Source of the DNA: Leuctra nigra
Taxonomy: Eukaryota; Arthropoda; Insecta; Plecoptera; Leuctridae
Assembly: GCA_934045905.1 (NCBI GenBank)
Contig: OW203762.1
Location: 25,390,345-25,454,344 of the forward strand
Reading direction: 5' to 3'
Length of the DNA: 64,000 nucleotides
A program made the position numbers and the translations under genes. This document shows, piece by piece, positions 43,701-55,700 of this stretch (position 1 is the stretch's first letter; the number at the start of each line of letters is the position of its first letter). The notes below the pieces were generated by a model. That model was given only the letters and a program-made list of their open reading frames with translations. It did no database searches and had not been told where the DNA came from.

Positions 43701-46700
43701 TCTATCTATCTATCGTGGTGTGAATTGAATTGAAGGTCGTGAATTTACGTAGAGCCCTGTAGACTTCCTTTGTCCATTGGCTATTGCCATGGTATAGAGT
43801 CAGGTGACATTGACATCTGCGTCACAACAAAAGATAATGGAAACGATAATTCCGGATAACCAGATCCATCACAATCTCCAAGATTATGGCTATGTTCCTC
43901 ATTTGAAATCTTTAGTGGATTGCTCTATATTTAGATTTGGAACGTTTCCGCCTCCTTCCTTGTCAACTTATTGGACACTTGATTATTTGGACGTTCATTA
44001 GTAAACAATTGCAATGAGGGCAATTGCCAACGAGAGATCAACGGTTTACTGGTTTTAGCTGCTAATAAAATCTTAATTTTGGCGCTTGTCTTCATTTAGG
44101 CCCGGGATGCGACAAGGCCAAAGCCCGTATCAACAATTATTGTAGGTAACACTTGGGCAACACTTGACACTTGGGTAGGGAATAAAAATGACGCGAAAAA
44201 GCGAGTAAAAATGTTTATCTAATGTGAGAAAGGCCTACAGACTAAAATGTCATTGCAGACCAGGCAGCCCCTTGCGTACTGAGCATTATTATGGTCGTTG
44301 GTGAATTAGACTTCAAATCCAAGATGGTGAAAGTTTTTTTTATTCAGTTTTGTTTGTCAAGCACAATGGTGCATGCCTAAGGCAAATATTAGGTAAATAA
44401 ATGAAGTGGCAGATAGCTGCTGATACAAGGACCAGCATTCTAATTTCCAATGAGCTTAGGTACATAATTTATTGATGCTGCCAATAGCGAAATATCATCT
44501 TCACCTTTGCCTTGATTTTGTTGATATTTTGTAACTAGGCTCTCTCTACCTCCACCCTCGAAACGTGGACGTCTTGCTTACAGAGCTGGGTAGAACTGCA
44601 CACGAGTAATGTGGGCATCACACTCCTACTCTTGTCTCTACCTCCACCCTCTAAACGCGGTCGTCTTGCTTACAGAGTCCTGGGTAGAGCTGCACGCTAG
44701 TAATGTGGGCGTCACACTCCTCCCCTTGTCTCTACCTCCGCCCTCTAAACGTGGACGTCTTGCTTACAGAGCTGGGTAGAACTGCACGCGAGTAATGTGG
44801 GCATCACACTCCTACCCTTGTCTCTACCTCCACCCTCTAAACGTCGCCGTCTTGCTTACAGAGTCCTGGGTAGAGCTGCACGCGTGTAATGTGAGCGTCA
44901 CACTCCTACCCTTGTCTCTACCTCCACCCTCTACACGTGGCCGTCTTGCTTACAGAGTCCTGGGTAGAGCTGCACGCGTGTAATGTGAGCGTCACACTCC
45001 TACCCTTGTCTCTACCTCCACCCTCTAAACGTGGCCGTCTTGCTTACAGAGTCCTGGGTAGAGCTGCACGCTAGTAATGTGGGCGTCACACTCCTACCCT
45101 TGTCTCTACCTCCACCCTCTAAACGCGTTCGTCTTGCTTACAGAGTCCTGGGTAGAGCTGCACGCGTGTAATGTGAGCGTCACACTCCTACCCTTGTCTC
45201 TACCTCCACCCTCTAAACGTCGCCGTCTTGCTTACAGAGTCCTGGGTAGAGCTGCACGCGTGTAATGTGAGCGTCACACTCCTACCCTTGTCTCTACCTC
45301 CACCCTCTAAACGTGGCCGTCTTGCTTACAGAGTCCTGGGTAGAGCTGCACGCTAGTAATGTGGGCGTCACACTCCTACCCTTGTCTCTACCTCCACCCT
45401 CTAAACGCGTTCGTCTTGCTTACAGAGTCCTGGGTAGAGCTGCACGCGTGTAATGTGAGCGTCACACTCCTACCCTTGTCTCTACCTCCACCCTCTAAAC
45501 GTGGCCGTCTTGCTTACAGAGTCCTGGGTAGAGCTGCACGCTAGTAATGTGGGCGTCACACTCCTACCCTTGTCTCTACCTCCACCCTCTAAACGCGTTC
45601 GTCTTGCTTACAGAGTCCTGGGTAGAGCTGCACGCGTGTAATGTGAGCGTCACACTCCTACCCTTGTCTCTACCTCCACCCTCTAAACGTCGCCGTCTTG
45701 CTTACAGAGTCCTGGGTAGAGCTGCACGCGTGTAATGTGAGCGTCACACTCCTACCCTTGTCTCTACCTCCACCCTCTACACGTGGCCGTCTTGCTTACA
45801 GAGTCCTGGGTAGAGCTGCACGCGTGTAATGTGAGCGTCACACTCCTACCCTTGTCTCTACCTCCACCCTCTAAACGTGGCCGTCTTGCTTACAGAGTCC
45901 TGGGTAGAGCTGCACGCTAGTAATGTGGGCGTCACACTCCTACCCTTGTCTCTACCTCCACCCTCTAAACGCGTTCGTCTTGCTTACAGAGTCCTGGGTA
46001 GAGCTGCACGCTAGTAATGTGGGCGTCACACTCCTACCCTTGTCTCTACCTCCACCCTCTAAACGTGGCCGTCTTGCTTACAGAGTCCTGGGTAGAGCTG
46101 CACGCGTGTAATGTGGGCGTTACACTCTTACCCTTGTCTCTACCTCCACCCTCTAAACGCGGCCATCTTGCTTACAGAGTCCTGGGTAGAGCTGCACGCT
46201 AGTAATGTGGGCGTCACACTCCTACCCTTGTCTCTACCTCCACCCTCTAAACGTGGCCATCTTTCTTACAGAGTCCTGGGTAGAGCTGCACGCTAGTAAT
46301 GTGGGCGTCACACTCCTACCCTTGTCTCTACCTCCACCCTCTAAACGTGGCCATCTTGCTTACAGAGTCCTGGGTAGAGCTGCACGCTAGTAATGTGGGC
46401 GTCACACTCCTACCCTTGTCTCTACCTCCACCCTCTAAACGTGGCCGTCTTGCTTACAGAGTCCTGGGTAGAGCTGCACGCGTGTAATGTGGGCGTCACA
46501 CTCCTACCCTTGTCTCTACCTCCACCCTCTAAACGTGGCCGTCTTGCTTACAGAGTCCTGGGTAGAGCTGCACGCGTGTTATGTGAGCGTCACACTCCTA
46601 CCCTTGTCTCTACCTCCACCCTCTAAACGCGTTCGTCTTGCTTACAGAGTCCTGGGTAGAGCTGCACGCTAGTAATGTGGGCGTCACACTCCTACCCTTG

Positions 46701-49700
46701 TCTCTACCTCCACCCTCTAAACGTGGCCGTCTTGCTTACAGAGTCCTGGGTAGAGCTGCACGCGTGTAATGTGGGCGTCACACTCCTACCCTTGTCTCTA
46801 CCTCCACCCTCTAAACGTGGCCGTCTTGCTTACAGAGTCCTGGGTAGAGCTGCACGCTAGTAATGTGGGCGTCACACTCCTACCCTTGTCTCTACCTCCA
46901 CCCTCTAAACGTGGCCGTCTTGCTTACAGAGTCCTGGGTAGAGCTGCACGCTAGTAATGTGGGCGTCACACTCCTACCCTTGTCTCTACCTCCACCCTCT
47001 AAACGTGGCCATCTTGCTTACAGAGTCCTGGGTAGAGCTGCACGCTAGTAATGTGGGCGTCACACTCCTACCCTTGTCTCTACCTCCACCCTCTAAACGT
47101 GGCCGTCTTGCTTACAGAGTCCTGGGTAGAGCTGCACGCGTGTAATGTGGGCGTCACACTCCTACCCTTGTCTCTACCTCCACCCTCTAAACGTGGCCGT
47201 CTTGCTTACAGAGTCCTGGGTAGAGCTGCACGCTAGTAATGTGGGCGTCACACTCCTACCCTTGTCTCTACCTCCACCCTCTAAACGTGGCCGTCTTGCT
47301 TACAGAGTCCTGGGTAGAGCTGCACGCGTGTAATGTGGGCGTCACACTCCTACCCTTGTCTCTACCTCCACCCTCTAAACGTGGCCGTCTTGCTTACAGA
47401 GTCCTGGGTAGAGCTGCACGCTAGTAATGTGGGCGTCACACTCCTACCCTTGTCTCTACCTCCACCCTCTAAACGTGGCCGTCTTGCTTACAGAGTCCTG
47501 GGTAGAGCTACACGCTAGTAATGTGGGCGTCTCACTCCTACCCTTGTCTCTACCTCCACCCTCTAAACGTGGCCGTCTTGCTTACAGAGTCCTGGGTAGA
47601 GCTACACGCTAGTAATGTGGGCGTCACACTCCTACCCTTGTCTCTACCTCCACCCTCTAAACGTGGCCGTCTTGCTTACAGAGTCCTGGGTAGAGCTGCA
47701 CGCGTGTAATGTGGGCGTCACACTCCTACCCTTGTCTCTACCTCCACCCTCTAAACGTGGCCGTCTTGCTTACAGAGTCCTGGGTAGAGCTGCACGCTAG
47801 TAATGTGGGCGTCACACTCCTACCCTTGTCTCTACCTCCACCCTCTAAACGTGGCCGTCTTGCTTACAGAGTCCTGGGTAGAGCTGCACGCGTGTAATGT
47901 GAGCGTCACACTCCTATCCTTGTCTCTACCTCCACCCTCTAAACGTGGCCGTCTTGCTTACAGAGTCCTGGGTAGAGCTGCACGCTAGTAATGTGGGCGT
48001 CACACTCCTACCCTTGTCTCTACCTCCACCCTCTAAACGTGGCCGTCTTGCTTACAGAGTCCTGGGTAGAGCTGCACGCTAGTAATGTGGGCGTCACACT
48101 CCTACCCTTGTCTCTACCTCCACCCTCTAAACGCGGTCGTCTTGCTTACAGAGTCCTGGGTAGAGCTGCACGCTAGTAATGTGGGCGTCACACTCCTTCC
48201 TACCCTTGTCTCTACCTCCACCCTCTAAACGTGGCCGTCTTGCTTACAGAGTCCTGGGTAGAGCTGCACGCTAGTAATGTGAGCGTCACACTCCTACCCT
48301 TGTCTCTACCTCCACCCTCTAAACGCGGTCGTCTTGCTTACAGAGTCCTGGGTAGAGCTGCACGCTAGTAATGTGGGCGTCACACTCCTACCCTTGTCTC
48401 TACCTCCACCCTCTAAACGTGGCCGTCTTGCTTACAGAGTCCTGGGTAGAGCTGCACGCTAGTAATGTGGGCGTCACACTCCTATCCTTGTCTCTACCTC
48501 CACCCTCTAAACGTGGCCGTCTTGCTTACAGAGTCCTGGGTAGAGCTGCACGCTAGTAATGTGGGCGGCAGCCCCGACCGAGTCACCCCGCTACCCTTCA
48601 GCTCCGGCGAGGAATATCTGCGACTTCTGAAGGAGGCGCAACGGGAGAGCAATCAGTCGTCGGCGCGGGTGTCGTTGGCGTCGTCACGCAGAGACACACC
48701 GCGGGGCAGGTGAGCACATTCATGGCACAGATACACTATTAGACAGTTTTACAAAATAAAATGCGTTCATGGGGTCAACCATAAATTCGATTTGAGATTT
48801 TAGGCTGTTGCAATGCAGGGACGGTACCAGGGGTAGGCGCGCGCCCACCCAAAATTGTCGACTGCCCACCCTCTGCCCATCCAAAAATAATCGAAGATAC
48901 TTTCATTATTGTATTTTAATTTTAATTTTTGGGTATAATTAGTAATATTGTGATCAAATAACAGAGATAGAATAATTTTCTAAAATTACACCGCATTCAA
49001 GTTGTATAGGCAACCATTTGGCAACTTTGCAATCCATCCCTATTTTGTGTGATATTCCAATCATATTTTACCCCAAAAGAAGTAATTTCAGCGTCCCAAA
49101 TTTGTTTCTATTGATTTAAAGATCCGAAACGCCCTGCGTCTCTTTTAAAACCTAACACCTAGGTAGGTACCTATACTACTTTGCCCACCCTAACAAAAAT
49201 GTCTGGCACCGTCCCTGTATCAGTGCATCATGATTGTTGATTTTGCACACTAGGAATATATGAATTTTGAACTGGTACGACCACAGACAAAGCCAAAGGC
49301 TATTTACTTGTCTGTGGTTTCGCCATCCCCGGTTTCTTCTTGCAAGCCTACTTGTCAACACAACATGTCAACCGCAATTGATAGCATCTGCATCAAGCTA
49401 GATTGAGTAGGTGGTGGTCTGCATAATCCCACGAAACTAAATCTGCAATTGCCAGTAATTGGCAATGCGATGGAAGCGACACCGTCCTTGCTCCAAATAT
49501 CGCGTAGACGAGTGGGCTCTCATATTGTGCGGCGTCTAAATTCGATACCTCCTGTCCCGCCGTCCTTGGCCTTCTCTGGCAACTGCTGCTAGAGCTAGAG
49601 AGATCCGCGGGTTTGTTGAGTTGATTGTTGATACTCGTAATGTTATCAAGCCAGGTAACAAACATGGCGTGACGGCCTTGAGAACGAGTTTGCCAGGAAC

Positions 49701-52700
49701 TTCTTCATTGAAGCGAGAATCACGTGCTCGGCGGAGTGTTTTGAGTTTGACGTAGACTTCGCGTAGACAATAGGGTTGATTGGAGACACGTTCTTTCCAT
49801 GTCCTCTCTAACATGGGTAGTCGGTTCAACCCTTGAATACAACGAACCAAGTTAGCTCAGGCGGTAACGTCTCCGGAGGTACCGGGTTCGATTCTCTGCA
49901 CTGCCGTCCTTCCTAGTCGACGATTTTTTTGTGGTTTCCTCCCGTCGCCAGACAAATGCTGGGAAGGTTCCCTACTACGCTGGAACAACCGCCTCTTTCC
50001 AGCCGTCAATCCTTGTCAATCCTTACCTATTCTTCTTCATCGTCATCTTCCTACCCTCATAATAATAATTCAGCTGGCGCCATTAACCTAGATGCAGCTT
50101 GCAACATTCTACAGCAGTGTATATACAGTATGGATGCAACGGGTCCTTAGCCATAGGTATCTGTATTATTACAGTTATTACATAATGTTGACTGTCATCG
50201 GTTCTGGTTCTTGATAATGCTCGATAATGCTCTCTGACCATTGTCCTTCATTCGTAATACTCTCTTATTTTGTTTTCATCGATGAGCTTAGCTGGAGAGT
50301 GAATGTAAATGCATTTATAGGTAATGCAACACAAAGGAATAAGTACAAACACGGTTCGTCTGAGCTAATTTTAATTTACATTTAAAATTCAATACAATAG
50401 CAAACAGCCTCATAGTTGTAGCAAAAATATATCTAAGAGTACTGTAGTTACAACATTATGTTACAACATTATGTTGTACCTACAGTACTCTTCTTCTTAG
50501 TATTATTTTGCTGGCACTTCATTTCACTTCATGCATCACTTTGTTAGATCGTTCTTGTAATTGCTACTTCTCTTCGGACAAGATTGGAACGTTTAATTTG
50601 AATCAGCCTTCGTTTCGTTTGGTTTCGTAGTAAGAGAGGTCATCGTCTTTCCCTTAGAAGAATACTGATCATGTTTAGAGGCATTCGGCGGCGATGATTA
50701 CTGACAAATTAAATGATTTGATGGAGGAAGTCGAAGTAAAAAAGCCGATGACGCCGAGTATTCAATCAATTCTCCTTATCAATAAAGCCTCTAACAAAAT
50801 TTTTTGCTCTTATTATTTATTCACTTACTAACGGGTGATTTATGTAGAAGCAAAGATTAGAGAGAGTAAGACTAAACAGATGTTTTTTACTTGGAGATAA
50901 CAGCTCTGTACAAGTTCATAATTAATTAAAATATATCATGATGTCATAATTTATGGCAAAGTTTCAATTCAGAAACTTTCGTGAAGAGGTTGCTGGGAAG
51001 GGTGTAAAATGTAGTATTTTGAATATTCGTACATATTTCAAGTTTCGATTCGTTCGATAACTAAAAGGTTAATGGGTGTTCGAGGACAAAGAACCGAATT
51101 CAAGGATTTGGTCAGTTTTGGTGCAATTATGACCCATAAAACATCGATTTTACTTTTAGTAAATCTATAACATTTCAATATGATTTTTTTCGATCTCTCT
51201 ACTCCATTAACTCGCATACCGGTTTCCCGCACCAACACGGGCATTTGGCTGCGAACTTTTGACTGTCACCCTCTAATATTATAAATGAATGTCTTGCATA
51301 TGACATCATGAGGCCGCGGCTGGACAATGTACCGAAATACTAAATAGTTAGTTGTGAGACTTAATGATCTGATAATTCCCGACTTTTTGTGAAATTTTCT
51401 TGGGAATATTCCCAGAAATTAGAATTTTGCTGGAATTTTTAAGAATTATTAGAATTTGTTACTAGGATACATTATGTGAATATAAGATGAGGATCCATAA
51501 TATCTGAACACATTTTATGAGGTTAAACACATCATTGGTAAAATAAAATATCTCTAAAATGAAAACAAACATATTAGGTTATTCAAGATTTTTGGGAATA
51601 TTCCGTGGTAATATTTCCGGATCCCCATCACTAGAAGTTGAGTACACCAAGTGTTTGTTGTTGAGAATATTCCTTGCGTAATTCCTATGGAGTTTTACTC
51701 CGTTGCAATGTTATACCTAGCTTAGAGAAAGGAAGGTTACCATTGTATTGGTTCCTTTGACATGCCTGTATTCAACACTGTTCATTACTAGTTGCGTCAC
51801 AAATTGACTGACCCGTGTTCGTTATTTTTCAGCCCCAAATCGCCGCCAAACAGCCCGAACACTGAACTCTCATTGGACGAAGACCTAAAAGGCGTCTACA
51901 TCAACTACTGTTATAAGGTAATTGACAAATGATGCTTCATTATCAGACTTGCATGCACTTCTACTAAGTACTAAGCAATCACAGCCTTTAACCCCTGCTG
52001 GTCATAACAACCAAACTGCTTTGGCTTTGTACGAACTGGATTTTATTTTCAAGAGTAGTAAAATATTTTTATGAGTTTCTCTGGAGTTAGGGGTCAGAGT
52101 TTGATCCCATGCGTGACCATCTCATATCTGTTTGTAATGCTGCTGCATATTAGATTCTGCTTTTGATATCAACCAATTAAAATTTAATATAGTTGGTTTG
52201 GTATTAAGCATGCGATTAATTGCTCGGAGTCCGTCTTCTAACCTCAGTCACTGGCAGAGGCTCTGGCAAGGTTGAAGGAAAGCCAGAGCTTAGTGATAAG
52301 CTTCTGAATGAGGCATCAAAGAGATCCAAACTCGTTGTGTATGGGTTTAGGATGCTGACGCACGTAATCTGCAGCGGTAATTTAAATTGCGTGTGCACAG
52401 ACGTTCAGAATCATACCCTCGCTAGTTTCTTTTAGTAGTTACTCTCTACTCAATCCCTTAACTTTAACTCTGTGATTACTTATTTAAAAATTAAATCAAC
52501 GTGTATGGATGTCCCCTTTCGGTTCAATTTATTGATCAAATTTATGTCTTCTTACTTTTGACATTTAATTTGAACCATTGAACATGTTTTAACCCAATAT
52601 CTCACAGGTTTTTTCTTTCAGTTATTATTTAAATTTAAGTTACTATTTTTTGGGACAATGATTTGACAAAAGTCTTGATCAATACATGAATCGTTCGAGT

Positions 52701-55700
52701 AGTTGATGCTTTATAGAACGAGTAAAATACTACTCTTAAATTATTTGTGCGTCGCTAGACTGAATTGCCTTCCAAAAAGAGGTGGGTAGATATATTCAAG
52801 GGTAGTACAAATTGAAGGACAACCGAAATGTAAAGTTATCTAAAAGTAAAATTTCTTTATGTGAAGTAATTTTTTTTTTAATGTTAAATATCGGTTGTGA
52901 GTGAAGAAATGTCAGTGCCCAACTGCTGTACTATCACTTTCGTTTTTTATTTCGAAGAAAACATTCACCGCAAAAGGAAACATAATAATACGCTATCTGC
53001 TGGCATCCTCTCAGCTGCGATAGTGTATCTGGATGTTTTCACGCCGAGTTCATCGCTTGCTTGCGTGCAGACTGGCAGGACTCTGCTTTTGGCCGAGGTT
53101 TTGACATTGGCAGTGAATCTGAACGCGGCGATGGAGTTTACTGCCCCCCGTTATATCGATTACCCCACTGTAGGTGCTACTACGCGCTATGTTGGGCTAT
53201 ATCCAGCTGGGCGCTTCCGCACTTTTATACCGTTTCCGATATCATGCACTTGATGTGCGTACTACTTCCGACTTGGATAATATTTTAGAAGTTCCGATTT
53301 ATCCCTACGAAGATAATAGTTGGTTAGGCAACATACTGATTATTTTTAACAGATTTAGATAATATTGAAGATGGTCTTGACCTATAGGTCATGAGTATGA
53401 CTGGATTTTATCCAATTACAACGCAGATGAGTGGAACACTTTCCGTTTTTTATCTTGGCTTAACATTTTTTCTTGTGGGTTGGCCTTGCTTGCTTACGAA
53501 CCAAAAATAAGTAGGCAGTACAGACAACTGTGTAGGACTAGAGCTCGACCAAATGGATCCACCAAACAATGATGTGCCGTTTAGATTCTTGACAATATGC
53601 AGATTATTGGCAATGAAATTCTACTACGCAAAACCTAGCCTCTGAGTAGTCATTCAACCTGCACCTCGTGCATGAAAATGCAGTAAACATTCACGGCGTC
53701 ATCAGCGATGAGTTTACTAATATCCCTCGCTAGATGTCAAGGTGCCAACAGCTAGACAAACAACCGTCAACAAAGACTCTCACATGCTTCTGACACTCCG
53801 TGCGAGAGTGGCACATTGTTTGCGCGCGCTCCTATTTGTGTTTGCTTTTTTATCTTACACAGACAAAGTCAAACAACCTCCTTTGTGATAGTGGCGTGAT
53901 ATGGTTGTGCACAGTGATGTTATGCTAATCCTGCGTTGCATCTAAGGCGCATATTGTCTTGTCCTTGCATGCCGCTAAGAACGGGTTCCTGGTTGGAATA
54001 GTGCCATTTAGACTGCAGAAATGGACGCACTTTTTGAATTTATGATAAAGTTCAGTTAGTTCAGAGTGAATGGAAAGCCATTAAATTATGTCGCAATCGT
54101 AATAAATGTGTTTTGCTCTGTTGCTTGTTACAAGGGTATGAAAAATCATTGTGTAGTGAATCTTTTTGTTTGAGCGCGATAAGGTTTTTGATCGACATGC
54201 GCCAGACGGTCTCATTGTGTATCAATATCTGGTGATGTTATTATCCATCGGATCATTGACTCATTCACATAATTTGCATTATTTATTGTTATTTTCTTGC
54301 GACGTGTCATCTAGCTGCACGGTTATTATGAAGAACATTAATTACCATGCCACTCTGAAAGGAAAATTACAATCATTCATCTCCTATATTTATTTGCGAC
54401 GTTTTTCCGACTATAAATACTCATGCATGTTTGCTTTGTTGCACCATAATAAAATACAGTAAAGTGCATCGAACTGCATACATTTTAGTTACGTTTCTTT
54501 GTATGTGTGTGCGAATTGATCGACCTAAATAATTGCTTTATTAGTCCTTTCGTGTTGTGTCGCAAGATGTCAATTCATACGTAGAGTGAAATGTGATTTA
54601 CATTGTTTGAAATAAAAATGCATTTCCAGTGATTCTGTTGACCCCGATTGTTACTCGTTCACTTGAAAATGCTGGAAGTGTCTTTTTTCCTGAGGATTTT
54701 GTTCCTATACTTGTAAGTTATTTATAGACAACGATTCTATTTAGCGTTTCGTAAAACAAAATATGTACAAATTTGTTTGAAGTGAGTCAGAAATCAATCA
54801 ATTTTATAATTTGTTGTACAATTTAAATCCAAAATTTATTATTTTATATATTTTAATGATATTAATACAAATTGTAGTTTCGTTCGAATTGATAAATATG
54901 CATTCCCACATCACCAACACCCTGATCTTCATTAAATTTCAAACCAGACGGCCGAAATGCTTTCTGGCATAGCACATCAGTGTAGTCTAGCCTTGGTAGC
55001 TCTGATAAAACTGATATGAGAGTTGAGGTCTATATTCTAATCACTATTTAATAATTACATATCTCTATGAATGTACTAATGAGTGAGTGGAAACAAGCTG
55101 TGTGGAACTTGGAAGTCACTATCAAGACAAATGACAGTCAGTCACAGTACCACGTCAACCGGCAAGCAAGCGACAGTTGAGTGCAGTTCAACCCACACAC
55201 AACCCGCCAACTCTTTGCTGCCTTTCAGTTTTGAATTCCTTCCATCTGCTCATACCCGATTGTCGCAATCAAATATGGGTAGGACTCGAGCTGTCATTCC
55301 TGATTCTCATCATGTTGTCAAGTAAAATATTCCTCTTGAATAATTTCCATTATTAATAACCATTGCCATTGATTGGGTAATGTTTAATGTACTGTGAAAT
55401 ACAAGCGGTCTTTTTCAAGTATGACATTACCTACAGTAATAATAGCAAACATTTCACTGCAGCTTTGAAGTTCACTCAACCAGATGGACACAAAATTGTA
55501 GTAATACATTTGCTGACGTAAATATTGAAGTTCTAGGAGGTGCCAGTAACCTTGAGGATCGCACCATTTCGGTTTAATGACATCGGCAAGGTCGTTCGCT
55601 GTAGATATTAGACTTATGACACTGTTATTCATGAATCATGACATTATATCTGTTGGCAAGGAAAAGTGGCGAGGCAATGTATTACTAATGGGGTTGTTCA

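Noticed and set aside
44541..48567. CRISPR-like array
   Set aside because: The whole 94-bp unit repeats with small variants and there are no unique spacers; the genome is eukaryotic.
44795..48713. Some thirty overlapping 61-82-aa frames beginning MWASHSYPC
   Set aside because: They arise only from the 94-bp period, which is not a multiple of three. They are not genes; the array contributes only the start of BNIP3 exon 2.
52897..53288. Frames of 118 and 75 aa in BNIP3 intron 3
   Set aside because: Overlapping frames with unrelated translations and no motif.
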